From contig CALUOK010000018.1 in NCBI GenBank assembly GCA_944322255.1, forward strand, positions 1 to 42,867: a stretch of 42,867 nt of DNA, in the 5' to 3' direction. The stretch is from Candidatus Methanomethylophilaceae archaeon. Its GTDB lineage: Archaea > Thermoplasmatota > Thermoplasmata > Methanomassiliicoccales > Methanomethylophilaceae. Positions 21,680 to 29,789 of this stretch are shown in pieces. The position numbers were made by a program, and so were the translations under genes. How positions within the stretch are numbered: position 1 is the first letter of the stretch; the number at the start of each line of letters is the position of its first letter. Below the pieces are notes generated by a model. It made no database searches and was not told where the DNA came from. It worked only from the letters and a program-made list of their open reading frames with translations.

Positions 21680-23332
21680 TCAGTCGCGGTTCAGGTACGC
21701 ACCCGTCGCACCCGAGGAGACCAGCTTCCTGTACTTCTTCTGGACACCGACGACGGGTCTCTCGACCGGCTTGAAGTCCTTCAGACGCGCGGCGATCTCC
21801 TCGTCGGAGAGCCTGACGTTCAGCGACCTGGCGGGGATGTCGATGTCGATGATGTCCCCGTCCCTGACGGCGGCGATGGGTCCTCCCGCGTAGGCCTCGG
21901 GGGACACGTGGCCGATAGCCCCTCCCCTGGAGGCTCCGGAGAACCTGCCGTCAGTGATCAGGGCCACGGACTCTCCAAGGCCCCTGCCCATGATGAGGCT
22001 GGTGGGGGAGAGCATCTCGGGCATTCCCGGGGCTCCCTTGGGACCCTCGTTCCTGATTATCACCACATCGCCGGCGATGATCCTCCCGGATGTGATGGCG
22101 TCGGCGGCGTCCTTCTCGCACTCGAACACCCTGGCGGTTCCGCTGAACTGCATCATCTTGGGGCTGACGGCGGCCTGCTTGACCACGGACCCCTCGGGGG
22201 CGATGTTGCCCTTGAGGACGGCGATGCCGCCCTGCTGATGGAACGGCCTGTCCAGGGGCCTGAGGACCTCCTCGTCCCTGACCTCCGCGGCATCAGCTAT
22301 CTGGCGGACTGTGGTGCCGTTGCCGGTCATGCAGTCGGAGAGCCTGTCCCTGAGAACCTTGAGGATCGCGGGCACACCGCCGGCGCGGTCCAGGTCCTTG
22401 ATGGCGTAGGGGCCGGCGGGCCTGAGGCTGGTGATGTGGGGCGTGTCCTTGGAGATCTCGTCGAAATCCTCCAGGGTCACAGGGCATCCGAACTCCTGGG
22501 AGATGGCGGGCAGATGCAGGGCGGTGTTGGTGGAGCCGCCGATGGCCATGTCCACGCGGATGGCGTTGAGGAAGGAGTCCCTGGTGACGATGTCCCTGGG
22601 CTTGACGTCCTTCCTGACCAGCTCGACGATCCTCCTACCGGTCTCCCTGGCGATCTGCAGCTTCCTGTTGTCGTCGGCCAGGGACGTGCCGCAGCCTGTG
22701 AGGCTCATGCCGATGGTCTCGGTGAGGCAGGCCATGGTGTTGGCGGTGAAAAGTCCGGAGCAGCTGCCCCTTCCGGGACAGGCGGTGCACTCGACGGTGC
22801 GGAGCTCCTCCTCGCCGATGGTTCCGGCACTGTAGGCCCCCACGGCCTCGAACACGGACTGCAGGTCCATGTTACCGTCCTTGCCGGCTCCGGGCTCCAT
22901 GGCGCCTCCGGTGACGATGAGCGCGGGGACGTTCATGCGTCCGGCGGCCATCAGCATGCCGGGGGTGACCTTGTCGCAGTTGGAGACACCGACCCAGCCG
23001 TCCAGGGCGTGGCCCTCGACCATGACCTCGCAGCAGTCGGAGATGACCTCCCTGGAGATCAGGGAGTACCTCATGCCCTTGTGGCCCATGGCGATACCGT
23101 CGCACACCGCGGGGACACCGAAGACGAACGGCTTCCCGCCGGCCTCGATGATGCCCTCCTTGACGGCCTCGACGATCTCGTTCAGATGGATGTGGCCGGG
23201 GACGATGTCGTTCCAGGAGTTCGCGATCCCGATGAACGGCTTCTCGAAATCCTCGTCGTCCAGACCGTCGGCGCGGAGCAGGCTCCTGGCCGGGGCCTTG
23301 TCCAGACCCTTCTTGACAGCATCGCTTCTCAT
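21680..23332 (-). CDS. ilvD: Dihydroxy-acid dehydratase
   Basis: 550 residues. It dehydrates 2,3-dihydroxy-isovalerate and 2,3-dihydroxy-3-methylvalerate, the penultimate step of valine, isoleucine and leucine synthesis. Marks: NSWNDIVPGHIHLNEI, AVCDGIAMGHKGMRYSL, SNCDKVTPGMLMA (C119), CPGRGSCSGLFTANTM (C191), and the GRFSGASRGGAIGHVSPEA block at the C-terminus. A glycine replaces cysteine in the PGHIHL segment, as in E. coli-type enzymes that carry an oxygen-labile [4Fe-4S] cluster. ATG 23332 is preferred over GTG 23341, because GTGATC lies just before the ATG. A TATA-like box is at about 23373-23383. No other ilv gene is adjacent. Confidence 0.95.
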   Translation of the reverse strand: MRSDAVKKGLDKAPARSLLRADGLDDEDFEKPFIGIANSWNDIVPGHIHLNEIVEAVKEGIIEAGGKPFVFGVPAVCDGIAMGHKGMRYSLISREVISDCCEVMVEGHALDGWVGVSNCDKVTPGMLMAAGRMNVPALIVTGGAMEPGAGKDGNMDLQSVFEAVGAYSAGTIGEEELRTVECTACPGRGSCSGLFTANTMACLTETIGMSLTGCGTSLADDNRKLQIARETGRRIVELVRKDVKPRDIVTRDSFLNAIRVDMAIGGSTNTALHLPAISQEFGCPVTLEDFDEISKDTPHITSLRPAGPYAIKDLDRAGGVPAILKVLRDRLSDCMTGNGTTVRQIADAAEVRDEEVLRPLDRPFHQQGGIAVLKGNIAPEGSVVKQAAVSPKMMQFSGTARVFECEKDAADAITSGRIIAGDVVIIRNEGPKGAPGMPEMLSPTSLIMGRGLGESVALITDGRFSGASRGGAIGHVSPEAYAGGPIAAVRDGDIIDIDIPARSLNVRLSDEEIAARLKDFKPVERPVVGVQKKYRKLVSSGATGAYLNRD

Positions 23333-23425
23333 GATGATCACATCAGAATTGGATGTGTGGGCATCACGGGACCGTATCTAAACGTGTCGATGCGTGATTA
23401 CAAAGATGAAGAACAGAAGAAAGGT

Positions 23426-23449
23426 AAGGGGAGGGGTTTCCCCCTCCTT
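23426..23449 (-). terminator. Terminator stem-loop after rpsJ
   Basis: Minus strand reads AAGGAGGGGG-AAA-CCCCTCCCCTT, then TACCTTTCTTC. It lies about 17 bases after the rpsJ stop and closes the str cluster. Confidence 0.6.
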
Positions 23450-23465
23450 GGATAGTTTAGAGGTT

Positions 23466-23780
23466 TCAGGCGCTGCGGAGAACGATCTCGATGTTGACAC
23501 CATCGGGAACCTGGATCCTCATGAGCTGCCTGAGGGCGCGCTCGTCGGCGTCCAGGTCGATGAGCCTCTTGTGGATGCGCATCTCCCAGCGGTCCCAGGT
23601 CTCGCTTCCCTCTCCGTCAGGACTCTTCCTGCAGGGGACCCTGAGCTTCTTCGTGGGAAGGGGGACGGGTCCGCGGATGTCCACGCCGGTCCTCTGGGAG
23701 ATTCCCTTGATCTGGGCGCAGACGCTGTCGACCTTAGCCGGGTCGGTTCCGCTGAGAGAGATTCTTGCGCGCTGTGACAT
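23466..23780 (-). CDS. rpsJ: Ribosomal protein S10 (uS10)
   Basis: 104 residues, the standard archaeal length. It is a small-subunit head protein. Family blocks [47 protein letters not shown] and [35 protein letters not shown] are unmistakable (quoted in parts; residues 5-27, 37-60 and 65-99). It is the last gene of the str cluster, 41 bases after tuf, probably co-transcribed, with a ribosome binding sequence AAGGG about 8 bases before the ATG. A strong stem-loop follows. Confidence 0.97.
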   Translation of the reverse strand: MSQRARISLSGTDPAKVDSVCAQIKGISQRTGVDIRGPVPLPTKKLRVPCRKSPDGEGSETWDRWEMRIHKRLIDLDADERALRQLMRIQVPDGVNIEIVLRSA

Positions 23781-23821
23781 CGTTTATCCCTTAGAGATAA
23801 AGTGAAGAGGAGAGGGCCCCT

Positions 23822-25087
23822 TCAGGCCTTCTCGACTTCGATGCACATTCCAGCAGCGACGGTCTGTCCCATGTCACGGATGGCGAACCTTCCGAGGGGC
23901 GGGAACTCTTTCGCGGTCTCGACGACCATGGGCTTGGTGGGCTCGAGCTTGACGACGGCGATGTCACCGGTCTTCAGGAAGTCGGGGTGGTCGGCCTTGA
24001 CCTGTCCGGACTTGGGGTCGATGGTCTTGATGAGCTCGACGAACCTGCAGGCGGTCTGGGTGGTGTGGCAGTGGAACACGGGGGTGTATCCGACTGTGAT
24101 GACCGAGGGGTGGTTCAGCACGACGATCTGAGCGGTGAAGGTCTTGGCGACGGACGGAGGGTTCTCGATGGGTCCGGCGACATCTCCCCTCTTGACGTCG
24201 TTCTTGGCGACTCCACGGACGTTGAATCCGACGTTGTCACCGGGAAGAGCCTGGGGCAGCTGCTCGTGGTGCATCTCGATGGACTTGACCTCTCCCTGAA
24301 CGTGGGAAGGCTCGAACATGACCTTCATGTTGGGCTTGAGGATTCCGGTCTCGACACGTCCGACGGGGACGGTTCCGATTCCGGTGATGGTGTAGACGTC
24401 CTGGATGGGCAGCCTGAGGGGCTTCTCGGTGTGCTTCTCGGGGACCTTCAGGTTGTCGAGGGCCTGGATGAGGGTGGGTCCCTTGTACCAGGGCATCTCT
24501 CCGGAGAGGGTCTTGATGTTGTCGCCGTTGTAGGCGGAGACGGGGATGAAGGGCACCTCGTCGGTCTTGACACCGACCATCTTCATCAGCTTGGTCATGG
24601 CCTCTTTGGCCTCGTTGTACTTGGCCTGGTCGTACTTGACGGCGTCCATCTTGTTGATGGCGACGATAATCTGCTTGACTCCGAGGGTGGTGGCCAGGAA
24701 GACGTGCTCCTTGGTCTGGGCCTGGGGTCCCTCGATGGCGGAGCAGGTGATGATGGCTGCGTCGGCCTGGGAGGTTCCGGTGATCATGTTCTTGACGAAG
24801 TCACGGTGTCCGGGGGCGTCGATGACGGTGAAGTAGTACTTGTCGGTGTAGAACTTCTTGTGGGCGACGTCGATGGTAACTCCCCTCTCCCTCTCCTCTT
24901 TGAGTCCGTCCATGACCCAGGCGAAGTAGAAGGATCCCTTTCCTTTCTCCTCGGCCTCTTTCTTGTATTTCTCGACGATGTGGGGGTCGATCGCACCAGT
25001 CTCCAGGAGGATCCTTCCGGTGAGGGTGGACTTTCCGTGGTCGACGTGGCCGATGATGACCAGATTCATGTGCTCTTTCTCTGCCAT
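23822..25087 (-). CDS. tuf: Translation elongation factor 1-alpha (EF-1A)
   Basis: 421 residues. This GTPase delivers aminoacyl-tRNA to the ribosome. G1 GHVDHGKST (residues 11-19), the switch I region with [15 protein letters not shown]3 DAPGHRDF, G4 NKMD and G5 SAY are all present, followed by the two beta-barrel domains. Sequence type is archaeal. It has its own TATA box (25133-25142) and a leader of about 25-30 bases with GGAGG before the ATG, so it can be expressed apart from fusA; 79 bases separate the two. Confidence 0.98.
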   Translation of the reverse strand: MAEKEHMNLVIIGHVDHGKSTLTGRILLETGAIDPHIVEKYKKEAEEKGKGSFYFAWVMDGLKEERERGVTIDVAHKKFYTDKYYFTVIDAPGHRDFVKNMITGTSQADAAIITCSAIEGPQAQTKEHVFLATTLGVKQIIVAINKMDAVKYDQAKYNEAKEAMTKLMKMVGVKTDEVPFIPVSAYNGDNIKTLSGEMPWYKGPTLIQALDNLKVPEKHTEKPLRLPIQDVYTITGIGTVPVGRVETGILKPNMKVMFEPSHVQGEVKSIEMHHEQLPQALPGDNVGFNVRGVAKNDVKRGDVAGPIENPPSVAKTFTAQIVVLNHPSVITVGYTPVFHCHTTQTACRFVELIKTIDPKSGQVKADHPDFLKTGDIAVVKLEPTKPMVVETAKEFPPLGRFAIRDMGQTVAAGMCIEVEKA

Positions 25088-25132
25088 TGTTTATTCCTCC
25101 GTATGGAACGCTATTGTGAGCGATAAGGGGTT

Positions 25133-25142
25133 TGGTATTTAA
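25133..25142 (-). promoter_or_regulatory. TATA box of tuf
   Basis: Minus strand CCTTAAATACC in the gap between fusA and tuf, giving an internal promoter for tuf-rpsJ. The leader contains CGCT/AGCG arms at 25109-25122 and GGAGG at 25098-25102. Confidence 0.6.
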
Positions 25143-25166
25143 GGTTTACAGACTCCCGCTCGGACC

Positions 25167-27407
25167 TCAGAGGCCGGCGTAGTACTTGTCGTCGTAGGGC
25201 TCGGGGTTGAGTCCCTTGCGGGTCCTGATCTCGGTGACGATCTTCTTCTGAAGCTCGGGCGGGACCTGGTGGAACCCTGCGTTCTCCAGGGACCAGATTG
25301 CGCGTCCCTGGGTCGATCCACGGATGTCGGACGAGAATCCGAACATGTCCGCGACGGGCACCTCGGCGGTGACTGTGGAGTCGGAACCCTCCTGACCCAT
25401 CTCGAGGATGGTTCCGCGGCGCTGGTTGATCAGGTTGACGGCTCCTCCCATGTAGTCGGGGGGAACTGCGACGTACAGCTTCTGCATGGGCTCAAGCAGG
25501 ATCCTTCCGGCCTGGCACATGGCTCCGTAGATACCGTCCCTGACGGCGGGGATGATCTGGGCGGGTCCCCTGTGGATGGTGTCCTCGTGCAGCTTGGCGT
25601 CCATCAGGCAGACCTTGAGTCCGGCGACCTTCTCGTTGGCGAGGGGTCCCCTCATCATGGCCTCCTCGAAGGACTGCTTCACGAGCTCCATGGTCTCGTG
25701 CAGGTACTGGATTCCCTTGGTGCAGTCGATCAGGACGTTGTTGTTCTTGAACGCGACGACGCCCTTGGCCTCGACATCGCTCATTCCGAGTCCCATCAGC
25801 TGCTGGGCAAGGGCCTTGGGGTCCTTGATCTTGGAGTCCACGTCGATCTCGTTCCTCCTGATGGCGTCCTTGACGGACTCCTCCAGGGGGCTGACGATGA
25901 AGTAGAACTTGTTGTGCTTGTTGGGCGACTTACCCTCGAACTCGCTGGGGTTGGATCCCTTGACGGACTCCTGGTACACGACGATCGGAGGGGACGCGAT
26001 GATGTCGACGCCCTGCTCGTTCTTGATCCTGTACTCGGTGATCTCCAGGTGGAGCTCTCCCATTCCGGACATCAGGTGCTCGCCGGTCTCGTTGTTGATC
26101 TCGATGTTCAGCGAGGGGTCGGCCTTGGCGATGACCCTGAGGACCTCGACCAGCTTGGGCAGGTCGGCCATGTTCTTGGCCTCGATGGCCTTGGTGATGA
26201 CGGGCTCGGAGTAGTGGGACATCTTCTCGAAGGGCTCCATGTCCTTGATGGAGGACACGGTGCTTCCGGCGATGGCGTCCTTGAGTCCGGTCAGCGCGAC
26301 GATGTTTCCGGCCTTACACTCCTCGATGGGAGTCCTGTCGGCTCCGACCATCAGGGCGACGGTCTGGACCCTCTGGGGGTTGGGCTGTCCGGCGATGTAG
26401 AGGGTCTGTCCCTTCCTGACGGTTCCGGAGAACAGCCTTCCGATGGCGATCTCTCCGGCCTGCTTGTCCATGATGATCTTGGTGACCATCATGGCGACGT
26501 CGCCGTTGGGGTCGCAGTTGAGCATCTCCTGTCCGATCTTGGACTTGAGGTCTCCCTTCCAGATGACGGGGATACGGACCTTCTGCGCGTCGGGCGGGCA
26601 GGGGATGTGGTTGATGGCCATCTCGAGGGCCACGTCGGCGAGGGGGATGATCTTGGCCAGCTCGGCCTGACCGCCCTCGCGTCCGCAGTACTCGAAGACC
26701 TTGGTGAGGTTCATGCCCATCTTCTTGAGCTCGGGCCTCTGGAGGTAGGGGATGGAGACCGCCCAGTTGTTGTAGGCGGATCCCAGGGCGACGGTACCGT
26801 CCTGGAGGCTGACCTGCCACTGCTTGTTCAGGGGGGCGGGCAGGATGTCCGCGATCTTCTTGTTGAACTCGGTGATGATCTTGGAGAACTTGTCGATCAT
26901 CATCTGGGGGGTGAGCTGCTGCTCGACGATGGCCCTGTCGACCTTGTTGATGAAGAGCATGGGCCTGACCCTCTCCTTGAGGGCCTGCCTGATGACTGTC
27001 TCGGTCTGGGGCATGATACCCTCGACGGCGCAGCACAGGATGTACACACCGTCCAGAGCCCTCATGGCCCTGGTGACGTCTCCGCCGAAGTCGACGTGTC
27101 CGGGTGTGTCGATCAGGTTGACCAGGTAGTGGTCCAGCTTCCCGGAGGTGGGGTCCTTGTACGGAACGACCATGGCCGCGGATGCGGCGTTGATGGTGAT
27201 TCCCCTGGCGGCCTCCTGCTCGTCGTAGTCGAGCAGGCGCTGCTCTCCGGCTGTCTCGGAGGACATCATTCCGGCACCTGCGATCAGGTTGTCGGAGAAG
27301 GTGGTCTTTCCGTGGTCGATGTGCGCTGCGGTTCCGAGGTTCCTGATGAGTTTCTGATCCTTCATCAGCTCGACTGCTTTCTTCGCGTTGTCTTCTCTAC
27401 GGCCCAT
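25167..27407 (-). CDS. fusA: Translation elongation factor 2 (EF-2)
   Basis: 746 residues from ATG 27407; an in-frame GTG at 27413 is rejected because AGGTGA there serves as the ribosome binding site. This GTPase drives translocation. G1 AHIDHGKTT, G3 DTPGHVDFGG and G4 NKVD are present. The diphthamide histidine lies in EDTIHRGPAQIIPAVR, and the C-terminal domain ends EPYDDKYYAGL. Length is normal for archaeal EF-2. Second-last translation factor of the str cluster, 25 bases downstream of rpsG. Confidence 0.97.
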   Translation of the reverse strand: MGRREDNAKKAVELMKDQKLIRNLGTAAHIDHGKTTFSDNLIAGAGMMSSETAGEQRLLDYDEQEAARGITINAASAAMVVPYKDPTSGKLDHYLVNLIDTPGHVDFGGDVTRAMRALDGVYILCCAVEGIMPQTETVIRQALKERVRPMLFINKVDRAIVEQQLTPQMMIDKFSKIITEFNKKIADILPAPLNKQWQVSLQDGTVALGSAYNNWAVSIPYLQRPELKKMGMNLTKVFEYCGREGGQAELAKIIPLADVALEMAINHIPCPPDAQKVRIPVIWKGDLKSKIGQEMLNCDPNGDVAMMVTKIIMDKQAGEIAIGRLFSGTVRKGQTLYIAGQPNPQRVQTVALMVGADRTPIEECKAGNIVALTGLKDAIAGSTVSSIKDMEPFEKMSHYSEPVITKAIEAKNMADLPKLVEVLRVIAKADPSLNIEINNETGEHLMSGMGELHLEITEYRIKNEQGVDIIASPPIVVYQESVKGSNPSEFEGKSPNKHNKFYFIVSPLEESVKDAIRRNEIDVDSKIKDPKALAQQLMGLGMSDVEAKGVVAFKNNNVLIDCTKGIQYLHETMELVKQSFEEAMMRGPLANEKVAGLKVCLMDAKLHEDTIHRGPAQIIPAVRDGIYGAMCQAGRILLEPMQKLYVAVPPDYMGGAVNLINQRRGTILEMGQEGSDSTVTAEVPVADMFGFSSDIRGSTQGRAIWSLENAGFHQVPPELQKKIVTEIRTRKGLNPEPYDDKYYAGL

Positions 27408-27432
27408 GTTCACTCACCTTTGTTCAGCGGGA

Positions 27433-28017
27433 TCATCTGGCGGACTGGGCGACCCTCTCGGCCTCCTCCTTCTTTGCGACGGAGTAGGAGGTGATGTCAC
27501 CCTTGGCGGCGAGCATGAGCTCGTCGGCCAGGCACTCGTATACGGGTTTCTTGTTCTTGGTGGAAGCCGCGACGACACCGGTGCTGAGGTTCCTCAGGGC
27601 GATGTCGAGCCTCCTCTGGGGGGAGATGTCCACGGCCTTGGGGACGGAGATTCCTCCGAACTGCAGCCTGGTGACCTCCTCGCGGGGGGCGGCGTTCTCG
27701 AGACCCTCGATCAGGACCTGGACCGGGTTCTTGTGGGTCTTGGCGGCGACGATGTCGAACGCCTGGGCCACGGTCTTGTACGCCTTCATCTTCTTTCCGG
27801 TGTACTTCTCGGTCCTCATGATGTTGTTGATGAGCCTCTCGACGATGCTCAGCTTCGACTTCCCGAACCACCTGTTGGCGTGCTTTCCACCGGAGTGGGG
27901 GACGTTGGTGGGCGTGAGGTCGATGTATTTGGCAAGTCCTCCGTCGTTGACGACGACCTCGGAGGTGTCGTACTTGCCGAAGATGAGCGCTTTCTGTGCT
28001 ACGATCTCGTCTGCCAT
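27433..28017 (-). CDS. rpsG: Ribosomal protein S7 (uS7)
   Basis: 194 residues from ATG 28017. A second ATG at 28026, overlapping the rpsL stop as ATGA, would add three residues; the GAGATGAT sequence near 28022-28029 fits ATG 28017 as a ribosome binding site. It binds the 3' domain of 16S rRNA. Family blocks: VNDGGLAKYIDLTPTNVPHS, KSKLSIVERLINNIMR, GKKMKAYKTVAQAFDIV, NPVQVLIEGLENAAPREEV and ISPQRRLDIALRNL. Translationally coupled to rpsL. Confidence 0.96.
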   Translation of the reverse strand: MADEIVAQKALIFGKYDTSEVVVNDGGLAKYIDLTPTNVPHSGGKHANRWFGKSKLSIVERLINNIMRTEKYTGKKMKAYKTVAQAFDIVAAKTHKNPVQVLIEGLENAAPREEVTRLQFGGISVPKAVDISPQRRLDIALRNLSTGVVAASTKNKKPVYECLADELMLAAKGDITSYSVAKKEEAERVAQSAR

Positions 28018-28022
28018 GTGAA

Positions 28023-28451
28023 TCATCTCACGGGTTTGTCCGTCCTGCCCCTGACCATCTGGTCCAGGGAGACGTTGTTGACTTTGATGACTTTGTAACG
28101 GACTCCGGGAATGTCTCCGTAGGACCTTCCCATCCTTCCGCCGATACCCTCGACCATGACCTCATCGTGCTCGTCGATGAAGTTGATGGCTCCGTCTCCG
28201 ACAGCGAAGGCGGTGATCTGGCGTCCGTTCTTGATGAGCTGGACCTTGACGCACTTCCTGATGGCGGAGTTGGGCTGCTTGGCCTCGATTCCGACCTTCT
28301 CCAGGACGATTCCACGGGCCTGGGCGGATCCCTCGAGCGGATCGGACTTCTCCCTCAGCTTGAGGACCCTCTTCTTGTAACCCCTGTCCAGCCAGCGGAA
28401 CTTCTGGCGGTCAGTCTTCATTTTCCTTGCGGTGTACAGACCGTTTCCCAC
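28023..28451 (-). CDS. rpsL: Ribosomal protein S12 (uS12)
   Basis: 142 residues, the archaeal/eukaryotic S23 type. It sits at the decoding centre. The signature [17 protein letters not shown] and the C-terminal [19 protein letters not shown] are clear. GAGGTG lies 9 bases before the ATG (28456-28461 on the plus strand as CACCTC). It is the first gene of the str cluster here: no nusA, rpoA or L30e gene precedes it, and it has its own promoter about 70-100 bases upstream. Confidence 0.97.
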   Translation of the reverse strand: MGNGLYTARKMKTDRQKFRWLDRGYKKRVLKLREKSDPLEGSAQARGIVLEKVGIEAKQPNSAIRKCVKVQLIKNGRQITAFAVGDGAINFIDEHDEVMVEGIGGRMGRSYGDIPGVRYKVIKVNNVSLDQMVRGRTDKPVR

Positions 28452-28560
28452 TTTTTCACCTCGAATTTGTCTTGATTTCGATTGGAACGTCGATAGCCTG
28501 ACCTATGTCAGACCTCTAATGCTAAGGTGGCTAGCCCCACATCATATTTAAAAAAATCGG
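28452..28560 (-). promoter_or_regulatory. Promoter and leader of the str cluster
   Basis: Minus-strand TATA box TTTAAATAT at 28544-28552, with transcription expected near 28520 and a leader of about 70 bases. A small hairpin CTGAC-CTAT-GTCAG lies near the start of the leader (about 28500-28513). The minus strand TTTTTTT run at 28551-28557, just upstream of and touching the TATA box, may also terminate the aminotransferase gene's transcript from nowhere upstream; it is mainly part of the promoter. Confidence 0.5.
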
Positions 28561-28595
28561 GCAGGAAAGGGTTTTTTCAGGATTTCTACGGAGTC

Positions 28596-28611
28596 CACCG
28601 ATAAAGCGGTG
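28596..28611 (-). terminator. Stem-loop after the aminotransferase gene
   Basis: CACCG-ATAAAG-CGGTG directly after the aminotransferase stop. It is small and not followed by a T-run on the minus strand until about 28557, so it is a weak candidate. Confidence 0.35.
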
Positions 28612-29787
28612 TTAACCGTAGAGCTCCCTGCAGGCGTCGCCGAGGACCTTCATGCCCGCCGCGATCTGCTCGTCGGTGGGCGTGGCGAAGTTGAGGCGGA
28701 TGGTGTTGGCGCCGCCCCTCACGTGGAAGGGCCTGCCGGGCATGACCACCAGCTTCCCCTCCAGCAGCCTCTCGTAGAGCCTCATGGCGTCGGTGCCCTC
28801 TGGGGTCCTCAGCCACACGAACATGCCGCCGTCCGGGTCGTTCCAGGAGACGGTGTCCGGGAGGTTGTCCTCCATGGCGTCCAGGAACACCTTCTTCTTC
28901 CTCGCATATCCCCTGCGAAGGCCCTGCAGGTACGCGTCGTAGTCGTTGTCCTGCAGGAAGCGGTCGATGACCCTCTGGCAGAAGGTGTTGGACTGCAGGC
29001 AGCACGCCTCCAGGGACCTGCCGGCCTTGGCGACCATCCAGTCCGGGACCACCATCCACCCCACCCTCATGCCGGGCGAGATGGTCTTGGAGAAGGAGCC
29101 GGTGAGGACTGTGTCCTCCGGGATCATGGACTTCATGGTCCTGCCCACCCTCCCGTTGTAGCCGAGCTCGCCGTAGGCGTCGTCCTCGATGAGCATGCAT
29201 CCTGAGTCGCCGACGATCTCCGCGACCCCCTTCCTGACGTCCTCGGAGTAGCTGGCCCCGGAGGGGTTCTGGTGGTTGGGGATGGAGTAGAACAACCTCG
29301 CGCCATCGGACACCGCCTCGGACAGTTGGTCCAGGTCGACGCCGCCGGGTCCGATATCGATGCCCCTGAAGTCGGGGGAGTACGCGGAGTAGGACTGGAT
29401 CGCGCCCAGGTAGCCGGGGTTCTCCACGGCCATGACGTCGCCGTGCTCCAGGAACATCTTCCCCATGAGGTCGAAGCAGACCTGGGACCCGCTGGTCATC
29501 AGGACGTTCTCCCAGGAGGTGTCGAAGCCGAGCTCCCTCCTGCACCTCTCGGCTATGCGCTTCCTCAGCGGGATGTAGCCGGTGGCGGTGTCGTACTGGA
29601 GGGCGCCGTAGGGCTCCTCGGCCATGACGTCGTCGATGGCCTTCCTCATCGCCGGGATGTCGAACAGAGAGTTGTCCGGGAGGCCGGTGGCGAACGCGAT
29701 CATGCCAGGCTTGGCCGCCACGTCCACCAGGCTCATGATGAAGGAGTCCATGGTGGACTCCGCGGAACGGGAGAACCTGTGCTCCAT
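28612..29787 (-). CDS. PLP-dependent aminotransferase, class I/II (2-aminoadipate/aromatic type)
   Basis: 391 residues from ATG 29787, preceded by AGGTGGTGAGG. Fold type I aminotransferase of the LysN/MocR-catalytic group: NYL-like ENPGYLGAIQSY, YSIPNHQNPSGASYS (substrate and PLP contacts), DDAYGEL (PLP aspartate and tyrosine), the PLP lysine in GSFSKTISPGMRVGW, and the C-terminal IRLNFATP with the substrate arginine. This group often acts on aromatic amino acids, 2-aminoadipate or branched-chain amino acids, so it could complete tyrosine and phenylalanine synthesis after TyrA. The substrate cannot be fixed from sequence. It starts 2 bases after the stop of the 631-residue gene, so they are co-transcribed. 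Confidence 0.88.
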   Translation of the reverse strand: MEHRFSRSAESTMDSFIMSLVDVAAKPGMIAFATGLPDNSLFDIPAMRKAIDDVMAEEPYGALQYDTATGYIPLRKRIAERCRRELGFDTSWENVLMTSGSQVCFDLMGKMFLEHGDVMAVENPGYLGAIQSYSAYSPDFRGIDIGPGGVDLDQLSEAVSDGARLFYSIPNHQNPSGASYSEDVRKGVAEIVGDSGCMLIEDDAYGELGYNGRVGRTMKSMIPEDTVLTGSFSKTISPGMRVGWMVVPDWMVAKAGRSLEACCLQSNTFCQRVIDRFLQDNDYDAYLQGLRRGYARKKKVFLDAMEDNLPDTVSWNDPDGGMFVWLRTPEGTDAMRLYERLLEGKLVVMPGRPFHVRGGANTIRLNFATPTDEQIAAGMKVLGDACRELYG

Positions 29788-29789
29788 CC

